Source of the DNA: Earliella scabrosa | Lineage: Eukaryota; Basidiomycota; Agaricomycetes; Polyporales; Polyporaceae | Direction: 5' to 3' | NCBI GenBank assembly: GCA_022605405.1 | Contig: JABYQQ010000033.1 | Coordinates: 62,001 to 126,000, forward strand | Length of the DNA: 64,000 nucleotides | Shown here: piece by piece, positions 50,447 through 61,890 of the stretch | Numbering within the stretch: the first letter of the stretch is position 1 | How the letters are laid out: every line of letters starts with the position of its first letter | Notes under the pieces: generated by a model | The model's input: only the letters and a program-made list of their open reading frames with translations | Told to the model about the DNA's origin: nothing | Databases searched by the model: none | Program-made: the position numbers and the translations under genes

Positions 50447-51755
50447 ATGATTCTCGCTCAGAATAGTACGCATCGAGTGTTGCATGCTTCGTGACCACTA
50501 TACTCATTCTGAAATATGTAGAGGTCGACGTGAGGCTTCCTGTGGAGCTATGGCAAGCCGTCTTCGCGCGTGTCTATGATCAACGCACACTTGCGCACCT
50601 CCTCCTCCTCCATCCGATCCTTTACTCGGAGGGCGAGAAGGCGCTCTATCGTTCAATAACGCTCTCCAAAGATAGCGCGATCCACTCACTCTCCGAGTCG
50701 ATCACACTCGAGAGGTCCTCACCCCGCCGCGCTCGCCTCGTCCGCGCCCTCCACGTCCATACCGACGTCGCAACCCAAGAAACCGGACTCTCCCTCTCCG
50801 CTCTCCTCCGCTTTCTCTCGGAGCTGCGCGCGCTCACGCTCAACTGCCGTGCTCTCTGGCATCCCACGCCATGGTGGAACTACGGAGCGTGCTTCGACGT
50901 CCTCGCCGTGCGCTTCCCGCACCTCGAGCGTCTCACGACCGGCGGGCCACCCCTCCCAACCGAGCTCGCTGTCCCCACCTTCCTCGCCAACCACAGCCAG
51001 ACACTCAAACAGCTCGACATCAGGAACGCGTCCGACTCCCCGACGGATGCCGAAGTGGTGGCGACATACTGGCAGATGCGCCTGCCCGCGCTGCGGATCC
51101 TCGAGTGCCAGCCGGTCTTCCTCGAGGTGCAGTCGGAACGCTCTCTGCCACGGCTGACGCGCCTCCATCTGTACAGAGCTGGGGTGGGCGGTCTGGGACG
51201 GGCGGCTGCGTTGGTCGGGTCGGGCCTTGTCAGCCTGCGCCTAAGCAACTGTGAGACCCGCGGGGAGCGGTGGCTCGTCAAGGACGTCGTCGAGCGGTTT
51301 CCAAGGCTGAGGTTCCTCCACACCAAGCTCTTCACAGTGAGTCTATCTGTTGCTCGCCGTAGCCTGCATTACTATTAGGCAGAAACTGATTCATGGACGT
51401 ATAGGTCAAGGAACCCCACGGCGTCGTGCACATGGGCGGTCTGATCGACTGGGAGGCAGACGCGGCGCTTGCACCGGCCTCAGCTACGAGCAGCCGGTCA
51501 CCTCGACGTACATTCCTCACGATTATGTGGAACGTGCATATCGACGCGCAGTCTGTGGATGCGGAGGCCCATCTGGATTCCCTTGCGGCCCGCCTGCTGG
51601 CGAATTGGGACCCCGTCCTCGGTCATATTGCATACCGTCGTGCTGGTGATTTCCCCCTCATCTGTCTCTCCCTTAACGAGGACAAGATGGGCGTCGTTCG
51701 CAAGGAAGGGGGAGAGATGGGAGAGGACCACTGGAAGTATGGGTCCTTCGACTGA
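50447..51755 (+). CDS. F-box-like protein, sub-family A (tandem pair 2, first copy)
   Basis: Probable F-box protein with LRR-like body. The long frame has only a GTG upstream, so I place the start in a 19-base first exon (50447-50465, MILAQN), followed by a gtacgc...tatgtag intron of 56 bases and exon 2 from 50522; the codon AAG is restored across the junction. The F-box-like segment is VRLPVELWQAVFARVYDQRT, then LAHLLLLHPILYSEGEKALY. Later parts: LRALTLNCRALWHPTP, FPHLERLTTGGPPLPTELA, LRRL-like FPRLRFLHTKLFT, then the conserved intron, and VVHMGGLIDWEAD. It ends EDHWKYGSFD. The sister gene follows 0.86 kb downstream. Function inferred from family only. Confidence 0.8.
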
Positions 51756-52616
51756 TGATTGGGGATCGTCATGGTCCGCGTTAACCTCATACGTCCGGTC
51801 GGTTTTAGTACTCAACCAGGGCCTCCACATAATCTCAAACCGCATGGAGGGCACCCGCATATCCGGCCATTGCGATGCCCTCACGTTGTACATTCTCGAG
51901 CAGGGCCGGCACACATCTACTGGCTACCCATCATTATCCCGTGCCCAGCCGCTCCTACCCTCCGCTCATTCGTCACAACCCCCGAGGCTCAGGCGTGTCG
52001 AACCTCCTCGCCACCAGTCATGTTCTTGCCCGAGTTGCGCATGACCAACCCCGACTGCGCCCACTAGAGCCCGTGGAGAGGAAGGAAGAGGACAACGATG
52101 AATGTGGCGCTTTCGACTTATGGGCTTGGTGTGGAATGTAGCTGGGCATCTAGCTTTCGACGGCTAAACATCTTCTCTCTCCTTCGCTCTGCGCTTGCGG
52201 GGCGACTACTCCTATCGCGCGATCCTCCCTTTCATAATGTTCGGTGGCCGGTCTGCTTACGCGCATCACCTCGCAAGGGTATTAACGTACAGCTTAATAC
52301 AGTGACCGGCTGTGAGCGTGCGAAGAGTGACTGCGCCTCCAGGCGTCGTCCATACTGGGGTATTTGGACTTACATAAGGAATTTGAACTTCGGTGAGAAA
52401 GGCTGTGACTATGTACAAAGCTTTCTATCACTCATTCATGTCTGCTCTTAGGTCATCCGCGCTGTGGACGCGACTCTTCAAGCGTCGTCCTGGCGCAACA
52501 ACATCACAAGCACAGGCTGGATATGGGGATGCGCGTGATAGTGCAGATCCCGCTGTGATCCTGACTCGAAATCGTACGTATCGAGTCGTGTGAACTCCGC
52601 GGCTCCATGACTCACT
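51756..52616. other. Spacer between the tandem F-box-like genes
   Basis: No gene seen. At 52555-52573 it contains the degenerate equivalent of the sister gene's 19-base first exon, starting GTG instead of ATG. Confidence 0.5.
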
Positions 52617-53879
52617 ATGAACCCTTTAGAGGTTGACTTGAAACTGCCTGTGGAGCTGTGGGAAGTCGTCTTCGTGCACGTCGACGATCAACGCACACTC
52701 GCGCACCTCCTTCTCCTTCACCCGGCACTATACTCCGAAGCAGAGAATACGCTCTATCGATCCATAACACTCCCCAAAGACACCGCCATCGACTCACTTT
52801 CCGAGTCGATCGCACTAGAGACATCCTCACCTCGCCGCGCTCTCCTCATCCGTGCCCTTCACGTCCAGACCAAGGTCGCAACCCAATTGACGGCACTTGC
52901 CCTCTCCTCTCTCCTCCGCTCGCTTGCTGAGCTCCGCACCCTCACGCTCAATTGCCGTGCTCTCTGGCGCCCAACGCCATCGTGGGACTACGGAGCGTGC
53001 TTTGACGTCCTCGCCGTACGCTTCCCGCACCTCCAGCGTCTGACAACCGGTGGGCCGCCTCTCCCGACTGTGCTCGCCATCCCCACCTTCCTCTCCAACC
53101 ACAGCCAAACCCTCGAACAGCTCGACATCCCGAATGGCTCCATTTCCCCCGACAAACACATGCAGTCCAACGTGAAGGCGAAGTACCAGCTAGACCTTCC
53201 CGCTCTGCGCATCCTCGAGTGCCAGCCGGGCTTCCTCGAGATGCAGTCGGGATGCCCGCCGCCACGCCTGACACGACTGCATCTGTACAGGGCTGGTGTG
53301 GGTGGGCTAGGCCATGCGGCTGCGTTGGTCGGGGCGCGCCTCGTGAGCTTGCGGCTGAGCAACTGCGAGACCCGTGGCGAGCTATGGCCCGTCAAGGACA
53401 TCGTCGAGCGGTTTCCAAGGCTGCGGTTCCTGCATACCAAGATCTTCTCGGTGCGTCGACGGTTGTGCTCCCTCTCTCTTGTTGGCCACACACGGAGGGT
53501 ACTCACGGCTGGATAGTTCAACGGGCCTCGGGGAGTCGTGTACATGGACGGCCTGATCGACTGGGAGGCAGAATGTCCCAACGCAGCAACGCTCGTACTG
53601 GCCTCAGCCACGAGCAGGCAAGCACGTCGACGTGCATCCCTTACGGTTATGTGGGACGCGGAATTAGACGGGCGGTCTGTGGATGGGGAGGTCTATCTGG
53701 ACTCCCTTGCGGCCCGCTTACTGGCGGATTGGGCCCCAGTACTCTGTCGCATTGCATACCGTCGTACAGGCGATTTCCCTCTCACCTCTCTTTCTCTTAG
53801 CGAGGACAAGACACGGATCGTGCGCCAAGAAGGTGGAGAGACGGGAGAAGACCAGTGGAAATACGGCACCTTCGACTGA
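52617..53879 (+). CDS. F-box-like protein, sub-family A (tandem pair 2, second copy; new start)
   Basis: Paralogue of the gene at 50447, similar along its whole length. F-box-like segment: LKLPVELWEVVFVHVDDQRT, then LAHLLLLHPALYSEAENTLY. Conserved LRR-like blocks: LRTLTLNCRALWRPTPSWDY, FPHLQRLTTGGPPLPTVLA, FPRLRFLHTKIFS. After the conserved intron, GVVYMDGLIDWEAE leads to the end EDQWKYGTFD. Start: the ancestral first exon has GTG in place of ATG (52555), but the 3' end of the old first intron has gained an in-frame ATG at 52617 (MNPLEVDLKL), which I take as the start. So the former intron end seems to have become coding sequence. Confidence 0.78.
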
Positions 53880-54774
53880 CTTAGCCTCTACTCTGAGTGT
53901 CTATGTATGTGGTACTCCGCTTTCCCCGCAAACGTCGGAGTTGAAAACGGCTCAAGAGTGCCGATCCTGTGTCTCTGGGAGAAAGGGGGGGAGTTAAGGG
54001 TATACTCTATGTCATGGAAGCATGATTCATTGTTTTCAGTTTCTACAATGTTTGTGCGAGAGTAACGGTCACAAATTTAAAGCCCAGCCTGTAGCCTACT
54101 GAGGCGGCGTGTGGCTCACTGACGGCCCCGTTCGAGCTCCGACGTTCCCACGGCCAACCAAGGCGCGCGTTCTTCCGAAACTGCCTCCTTCTCTTCCTAT
54201 GCCTTCTCTAACCTTCGAAGCTTGGATCTTCTAGTCATCGAATGCCGAACGCATGTTCTTTCATTGAAAAAAACACACTAAGCGTACGGTGTGTTTCCGT
54301 TCCTGGCAGGCGTCGTCTCATCAACTCCAATTCCGAGAGCTCGTACGACTCCGTACGTTGTTCTCGACGAGCTCTTGCATCAATCGAGAGTTGCAATCGT
54401 ACCCTCTTTGGCAGCTCTCGATATCCTCTTGGCAGGAGAGTACAATGTCTATGAACTTACGCCCGTGCTTGTACTGGCGGACAAGGCAGCATTTGTTGCT
54501 CTGCCGCGCAGTGCTATGGTCAACGAGGTTCGTTTCCACCGTGTCGTCCGTGCGACTGCGAGTGCCCTCAGGCCGCGCTGGTAGCTGTTCCAGCCGCGAG
54601 GACGCCGACTATGGAACAAGGGCTGGTGTTTGGACTATATAAGCTCCCTTGGACGCCCAGCGGGAACGGCGTGGGGCGCGCTTGTCCCTTTTGCCACCGA
54701 CTTTGTGCTTCCCTCCGAGGTGAGTGGCGGGTTCATACTCTTTGATCTAGACTCATAGTGGTTGGTTGCGCTAG
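53880..54774. other. Intergenic region, no supported gene
   Basis: A hydrophobic frame of 97 codons at 54291-54584 lacks an ATG start and matches nothing known. Probably non-coding promoter DNA of the next gene. Confidence 0.45.
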
Positions 54775-56347
54775 ATGAATCGTTGCAGACTGGACCTTAA
54801 CGTTCTCCTCATGATCATGGCCGCGTCCTCGGCTCTGAAGACACAGTCTCGCATGATGCGAACGTGCAGCACGCTACGCCGCGCGGGAGCGCGCATCCTC
54901 CTCAAGGACAGAGATATCGAGATCCGGGAGGACACCAAGTACGATTCGTTCTTCCTGTTCATGCGAGCAGAGGAGGGGAAACGCTACCAGTACCTCCACT
55001 CCCTGACATTCTGGTCTTCCCCGCCCGAGAACTACCGCGGGGCCATCTCCGACCTCTTCTTCCACGTCGCCTCGCGCTCTGGCCTCAAATCTCTGAGCTT
55101 CCTTACTGAAGAATATGACCTGCTATCCGACCCGCAAATCAGCAATGCTGTTGCCCAGATAGCGTCGATCAAGCACCTCCGCGCACCCTTCGCGAGTACC
55201 CAAGCCATCACCATGATCCGCAACTCGCGTTCGCAGTTTCGGAGCGTTATCCTCGGCTTCAAGTTGACTGATGATGATGATGCGACCGTCAACGTACTCG
55301 AGGTCCTGCGCCGCTCGCAAGACACACTCGAAGTGCTGGATCTATATCATCCCGTGGACGTAGTGGCTGGCCCCCCCGACGAAGTGGTGTACTCCTCTCT
55401 ACGCGAGCTTTACCTCTCCGACCCGGATCCCCTTGTAATCTCCGTCTACGTCCGTGCCTTCCCCAACATGGCATCCCTCACTATCGATATCGATGACCTC
55501 TCGGTAAACTACAACGACACATTTTCTCAGTACCCAGATCGGAGAGCGGAGAATAAGGAATGGCAGGAACGTAATGGCACGTGGCGGTCGCTAGACAGCT
55601 ACTGCGGGTCCGTGCTGGACATCTATTTCCTTGGTCTCACCTGCCACGTTCGGACGGTGATGCTCACCAAGTTCCAGGGGTCTGAGGACACGGTCACGAT
55701 TTTGGGGGACGTGCTGGACGATACTCGGCCGCAGAGTCTGGAGATCCAATTGACGACGGGACAGCCTTTATCTAAACCCGAGTGGGTTGGGGCGCTGGTA
55801 AAACGACGGACTCCACCGCTGTCGAGCTTGGAACTCAACATCTACGTCACCGAGGAGGATTACGATATCAATTTGAACAGCATCACTGTGAGCTTCACAC
55901 AGGTTCGGCCGTCACTCCATCCATCGCAACTCATGCCTGTCTTTCTAGGGTGGGATCGACACGATCCTCGCAGGGCTATCCGATTCACTCACGTCGCTCA
56001 TCCTAGAGCTGGATTTCTCCGACTTTTACGGCGATCTTCCTCGAGACGCCGACTATCCGATCGAGGAGGACGTCGCAGACATGGACATCGTGGGATACGC
56101 ACGAGGTGTTCGCGAAAGACCCGGGTCGCGCCTCGAGTACGTGAAGGTGATTATCAGAAGTCACCGGACGCACGACGACACCACGGTCGAGTTGCAACCG
56201 AACGGCGAATGCGTTGTCTCCACCACCGCGCTCAGAGGTTGTATCAACGGTTCTATCGCGGATTACGAAGATTGGCTCGAGTCGAAAGGCGACCTCGGTT
56301 CAGATGCAAGCGGTGACGATGCAGCCACAGAGGATGATTCCGATTAA
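54775..56347 (+). CDS. F-box-like/LRR-like protein, sub-family B
   Basis: About 500 residues, function unknown. The N-terminus LDLNVLLMIMAASSALKTQS, then RMMRTCSTLRRAGARILL, keeps the hydrophobic spacing of an F-box but not its Leu-Pro core, so it is degenerate. The body has LRR-like segments (GLKSLSFLTEEYDLLSDPQ, LEVLDLYHPVDVV, YSSLRELYLSDPDPLVISVY, FPNMASLTIDIDDLSV). Exon 1 ends after DINLNSIT with a phase-0 donor; the acceptor (tttctag) is followed by GGIDTILAGLSDSLTSLILE. Reading through the intron gives a basic nonsense tail and is rejected. The end is acidic, GDLGSDASGDDAATEDDSD, stop 56345-56347. The intron position equals that of the genes at 17131, 59820 and 61891. Confidence 0.8.
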
Positions 56348-56949
56348 TCGTGGTCGACACCGCTTAGGTCTCGTAGCAAGCACTACTATTGTTGATTAAC
56401 CTGCGTCCAAGTGGATCCACATGCTCATTTATGTACCTTGTATTCCGTGATAGTTTCGAAACAATCTGGGAACTCCAGCACGCGAGCAAGTATCAATTAG
56501 CACCGGCAAGTAGAAGAGCGCAATTTCCGAAGGATGGACTTTCAGAGGGTGATGTAGCGAGCGAAGAGACTCTGACCTCCACACAGGGCGGTCAACTTCG
56601 AGGCCACCGTCATGTGCTTCGCATGATCGGATTCAGGCATGACAAAGGTCGCGATTAGGACGTGTGCGCATACCAAATCGTCAGGGTACTCGCGAAGAGT
56701 CTCGGGGGTTCCCAGAGTCTCAGATCAGCAATAGAACCGATGATGGTAGCATTGAATGAGTAGCCTAGAAGGGCGTAAACAGGGGAATGTGTGGTGTAGC
56801 GTAAGAGTACTGCATCATTGTCACCACCATTATATCTGAGCCTTTTCGCGACTGTTTCGGAGTGATCAGCCATTGTATACCATCCGGTGCAACATTCTGG
56901 TTATCTCATAAGCTACGATTATCCGCCACACCAGACTGGAGAGACTAAC
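56348..56949. other. Convergent intergenic region, no supported gene
   Basis: 3' sides of two convergent genes. Frames at 56389-56658 and 56655-56873 have no recognisable features. Confidence 0.5.
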
Positions 56950-59072
56950 CTAGTTCCGCAACACCTTCTTTCGTCGTGCAAGTGCCAATCTCTCGAAGTC
57001 CTCGGTGGGTTGGAACACCCAATCAAGCACGCTCATCAGCCTCTCCTGTGCCTTTACTGCTCGAGCACTCTTGTGAAGTTCGAGGGAATCCAAGAGCCAG
57101 AACCCGCCAGTGGCGATGGTCATGAGGGTCTGCAGTGAGGACCCGCCAGCGACGGTCATGTCGATGATCGTGTATCTCTCGGGGTCGTTTTGAACCTTTT
57201 CTACAAGAGCCTCATTCCGCGCCTCCTCATTCATCGACGTCACAAAGCGTTGATCCAGCCTGAACGACCTGAGCTCCTTGACGCCGTATGTGGGCGGTAC
57301 GACGGACTGGTCAATGTGCACGACGAGTTCCGTGAGAGGCGTGTTCGAATATTCCTTCTGGGCGATTCGACGCAGGTCTGAGACGTGCATGCGAGCGTCG
57401 TACATTGCAAGGTAATGCAGGAACTCGTAGTCGCGCTTCGAGACGTTGTCGGCGCGTCCCTCTATGATATAACTGTCAGCGATGAGGGACGATTGGTAAT
57501 CGGACTAGAGTATACCGAGACGTGCTCTCTGCTTGAGCTTGCACATAGTCTTGTGATCGCCCTCTTTCCATGCAGCCTCTTGGCATTCCTGCTGTTGAGT
57601 CAGCATCAGCACTGCGGATAGAGCAGATCACGAACTTTCGAGCAGTAGTATGTAGACAGGCACGCCGAGCAACGTCGGACATTCTCCTTCTTGTTGGCCT
57701 TCTGACACTGCAGCAGGATTAATCAGTGAGCGATCGGTCAATGGACGTAGCGCCGCCTCACCTTCGCGTTATCGCAAATGATCTTGGTCCCTTTCTCTGC
57801 CTCCGCCCTTCGTACAACCACCATACGCTCGCGTGCGAGTCGCACGAACCTCTCCCAAGGATCCTTGGCTTTGCTGTCTTCCACACGCTGTCGTTGAACG
57901 CCTCGTTCGATCTTCGTCAGTGCAGAGTCTGCGGCCTCGATCACGGAGCGAAAGACGAGGTACGGCGGCAGGATGCGAGCGATGATCGTCTCAATCATCT
58001 TGTAGTCGTTGGGATCGAGCTCTGCAAAACGTGTGCTACAGTCACAGAACGCTTGTAGAAATCCGGCACCGATCGCTTGATTGATCCACGTGAAGCCGTC
58101 CGTCGACTCCAAGCAGTTCCGAAGATAGCCGAAGGCAGAGATCATGGTATCGAGAAAAGCTGGATCGCGAGAGGTGTTGACAAGCACGGATAATTTCACG
58201 AGGGCGCCGGACACCACCCAGATGACATTTGCGCTGAGTAGCGCGTGACGGAGTGGATGTTCTGCCTCGCGCGAGAAGGAGTTGAGGAGATCAAGGTACA
58301 TCGAGATTGGGGCTGGTATGTAGTCCGGGCCCTTCAAAGAGCGTTGTAGTCGCGCGATCGAGAGCTTCGCTACCTCCGTTGCTTTGCCTCCGACAGCCTT
58401 GAGGACGCGATCGAGTTGCTCCGTCTTCGCCTCCCTCAAGAGGCACCCGAGAAGGCGGGTACCGGCCGGAGCGTTGACGTGTGACGCATGGGCTGCATTG
58501 TCCTCTTCAAGCCATAGACGTGTTGCTATCTCGACCGTAGCAGTCGACTGCACCATCTGCGCACGAATGATGTCGCGGAAGCAGATGCAGTACCAGAACG
58601 TCGACAAGACGTCGAGTGCTACTTGCCGGCGCCGCTCCGTACGCTCGAGGCTTTCGATCCGCGTTGAGAAGATGTATACGCTCCACTTGTAGATTCCTGG
58701 CCATGCGTCGGCGAGACGACGCACCGCTGGGCCGTCTTCGGGGAGGATCTCGCCCATCTTGCTAATACCGAGCATGGATGAGAACGCAAGGTTGGCGCGA
58801 TCGGAGAACTTCGCGCTCAGATCGTTCGGAACTCGGTCTTCTTGCAAGTGAACGAGGAACACATCCAAGGCGTCATGATATGAAACCCGCGCTGACGGGT
58901 CATTCCACGCATTCGCCAGGACCATCATCTCCCCAGGAGACCCATTCCGAGCTGCTGCGAGCACCTAGTGACATGTCATCACAACACTCCATCATTTGAT
59001 GACAATGCAACGAACGGGTTTAGGGTTATGCACCAGTTTCCGCTGGATCGTTCGAAATTGAACGTCGTTCAT
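56950..59072 (-). CDS. MYND-type zinc-finger protein
   Basis: Large basidiomycete MYND protein; MYND fingers bind Pro-rich partner peptides, and the role here is unknown. The long frame up to 58964 begins with GTG right after a splice acceptor (cactag), so I add a first exon starting at ATG 59072 (MNDVQFRTIQRKL), joined in phase 0 to VLAAARNGSPGEMMVLANAW. An alpha-helical region of about 400 residues follows (WSVYIFSTRIESLERTERRR, NVIWVVSGALVKLSVLVNTS). The MYND finger is assembled over short exons: IICDNAKCQKANKKENVRRC, SACLSTYYCSK, then CQEAAWKEGDHKTMC, giving the C-x2-C...C-x2-C...H-x3-C pattern. The C-terminal exon (SKRDYEFLHYLAMYDARM...) ends RRKKVLRN, stop 56950-56952. Intact. First exon is inferred. 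Confidence 0.88.
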
Positions 59073-59819
59073 TGCTGACTCTCCGAGTGTCAGTTGCCAG
59101 GATGAAATGGGGTAGTGGTGTCGATGATGTCACCTTAACTGGATAATCGTTTTGCGCTCGACGCACAGCCCGTGGATTTGGAATTGATAAGGACTGAGGG
59201 GAGTGGATCATTCAGCCGTAGTACACGATGAACAAGAAATATTTCCATGTAAGCGCCCACAGCCACTTTACCGATTAGGCGAATCGTCATCGCCCCATCA
59301 CCACCGTCAACGACCGCTCGAAGCTGACATCCCCTGATTCTCAAAGAAGAGATCGCTACTACTCAGGGAGAATTGAAGATCGAGGTACTAGGCCGGCCAT
59401 TGACAGTAAGTAGTGCTCACCGCCGGTACGTTCAATGGCTCCGACTGGTGACCGGTTCTCGCCGGGCCCCTGGCCTGTCAGCCTCACCTTCAAGTTGCTG
59501 GTGGGCCTACAACATCAATCCTCTGAGGATAGTGTAGGTTCAAGGGACCAACGCTAGATGGCGCCCGGGAGCGACTGTATCCCAGCAGGGATCCCACGTA
59601 CCTACTAGTCGTCGTTCGGATCAAGTGGCACAGAAAACCAAGCATTCGGATGTTGCGGTCAATACGACAGGCACAACCATGCCCTCAAACGAGATTCCTG
59701 ATGAACCTCAAGAACGTTAGGCAAATACGGTATATGATCGAGAGTCAACGTACTCACCAGTCCCTCCCCGGCGATCTCCGTCATCCCGCCTGCCATCCCC
59801 CTTCGAATACAACGCTCCC
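59073..59819. other. Intergenic region, no supported gene
   Basis: Promoter of the MYND gene and 3' flank of the next F-box-like gene. Short frames only. Confidence 0.5.
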
Positions 59820-61276
59820 TCAATGCTCAACAACCGAGTCCATCCGCACACAGTGACCCATGATGCCGACGATTGTCTTCTGCACATGTGGCGCCTTCTT
59901 CCGAACCTGAGCTGCGACCGCGCCCAAGTTCAGCTCGTTTAGCTGCTTCTCTACGGGCAGCAGGATCGTTACAGGCTGCCGCCAGTACTTGTCGGCCGGA
60001 CATCTAGTTGATGTCGAGTGCGGGCACCCGGTGCGCAGGACCAGACGAGTGCAGTCGAAATGCAGCTCAAATGTCGCTACGAGCAGGGTCCGAACAATAC
60101 GCAATGCACCTCTCTACCAGGAGAAGACATGTTGAGCTCGAGCAGGCGGCTTAGCCTAAACATGAATCGTGTGCTACTCACCATCATGACGTTCACATCG
60201 ACCTCGACGTCGTTGCATGCAAGTCTGATCGTCAATGCGAGCGTATTCAAACACAGCGCGGACACCTTCGACAGCACAGGAACATACGTCTTGACCAGCG
60301 CGTCGCTGCCAAACACGCTGAGCCGCAAATGCGAGGGTGAAACGTCCGCGAGGATGACTCGAAGCAGAAGTTCCGCATCTGGCTCATGCGCGTAGTCGTC
60401 CACGTTAACGGTATCCACGTGGCATGTCAACGCGAGGACATAAAGTACCGCGACTGCGCCCTCGAAGTACTCCAGTGACGACCACGAACCGTACACGTCT
60501 TGACGGGCCCGATTCAGCGTGCGCATGGTGGGATAGCGGCTGAGGTTGCGCTCGGTGACGTCGTGTATCGTGAGCGAGAGCAGGTTGGGATACGCACGGA
60601 CGTAATCAATTGTGATGGGTAATCCTAGCCGCTCGAGGACAAGCGTTTGCAACCGTGGGTAGCACGGTCCTCGCGAGAGCTCGGTGGCGTCGTCGCCACC
60701 GAGACGAAGGGAGGGCGTGGGCCCAGGCGATAGGACTTGCAGCTCTTCAAGAGTAGATTGCGAGTTGCGGAGAATATCGATGATGTCGTTTGCCTGAGGG
60801 TGCTTCATCCTCAGTACGACGGTGATAAAGCGTGAGCGCATGGCACAGAGGAGGCCAACACCGTATGGACCAGCATTGTGGATGTCGACATTGTTCAAGC
60901 TCGTCAGAGCTGCGATAGCGCTTGTGAGTCCGTTCGCAGCGGGAAGCAGTTTCTCCGGATGGTGCAGGGCGAAACGCGTGATCCTCGATGACGTACGGAG
61001 CCGGATGAACAGACTCCTGAGCGCATCGCCGGCAGCACTGGAGCAGCTCATCATCTCCAGGCTGAGAGCGCGGAGATGAGGTACACGCTCCATATCGTTG
61101 ACCATCATGTACCGCACGAACGATTCGATGCTTTCAAGGGTGTATAGATGGACGTCATGCAGGATGATCTTCTCCCCTGACTCCCAGAGATAGCTGCACG
61201 TCTGCATCATCCTTGAGATCGTCGTCTGATCTGCGACAACTTGGATGATCAGCAGGACGTCGAATGACAGCTTCAT
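59820..61276 (-). CDS. F-box-like/LRR-like protein, sub-family B
   Basis: Function unknown. The N-terminus MKLSFDVLLIIQVVADQTTI, then SRMMQTCSYLWESGEKIIL, is a degenerate F-box, closest to the 54775 gene. Body segments: LTSLNNVDIHNAGPYGVGLL, YPRLQTLVLERLGLPITIDY, YPNLLSLTIHDVTERNLSRY. The long frame would stop at 60077, but splicing at the gtgagt after VDVNVMM to the acceptor tggtag continues in frame with RGALRIVRTLLVATFELHFD and ends CVRMDSVVEH at 59820. The second exon has the block (FELHFDCT) found after the same intron in the other three sub-family B genes, which supports the splice. No membrane or signal segment. Confidence 0.78.
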
Positions 61277-61890
61277 CTAATACTAGGGTCAATCCCGACA
61301 TGAATTGGGATGCGAAACGGGGACATTACCTTTGCGCCACGTTTGGATGTGGCGTACTGATGTGCATGCGTTGCCTGCATCTATCAGCAATAGAGACGGT
61401 CTATCAATGCTGGTTGATGAGCATCCCATATACGTGTTGTATTCTTTACGTCCAGAGAAAGGCTTGCCACTCACTGCTTGGTCAACTCTCTTGCACTTCG
61501 CACCACCTGTTTCCTGCGAGCTGCTCTCTGTGCCAAAATGAGTATCACGTAAGTATCCGCGGTGCCCGGGTTGCACGATTTTCGTCCTCGGAAATGCTGT
61601 CCGTCGAAGTGCGAGGTAGTGGTGGCACAAGCAAAACCTTCGGTGCCACCTCGAGTAAAGTTCAAATACTCCCCGCCACGTGCGTGGGCGTTAGACCTGG
61701 GGCGGTGAATGGAGTTACGACAATTGGAGCTCCCGGCGAACGATTCAACAGCAGGCTGAGAGGCAACTCAACATCCAATTAGAGAGTACGACACATGTCG
61801 TAGATACAAGTTGGCAACTCAACAACAATTCATGGTCAAGACGCCGCTCGTACACATGGTCCCAAAGTCTTGATCTCCTATATCGTACTA
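61277..61890. other. Intergenic region, no supported gene
   Basis: A 172-codon plus-strand frame (61264-61782) is Cys/Ser-rich without domain or signal and looks like chance. A third exon of the next gene could lie near 61800-61850, but I cannot define it. Confidence 0.4.

Noticed and set aside
50491..50521. Start of the 50 kb F-box-like gene at the GTG at 50491
   Set aside because: Nuclear genes start at ATG; a 19-base ATG exon plus a normal intron explains the 5' end better.
61264..61782. 172-codon plus-strand frame
   Set aside because: No recognisable motif; it begins inside the 5' end of the oppositely oriented F-box-like gene and has the composition of random DNA.
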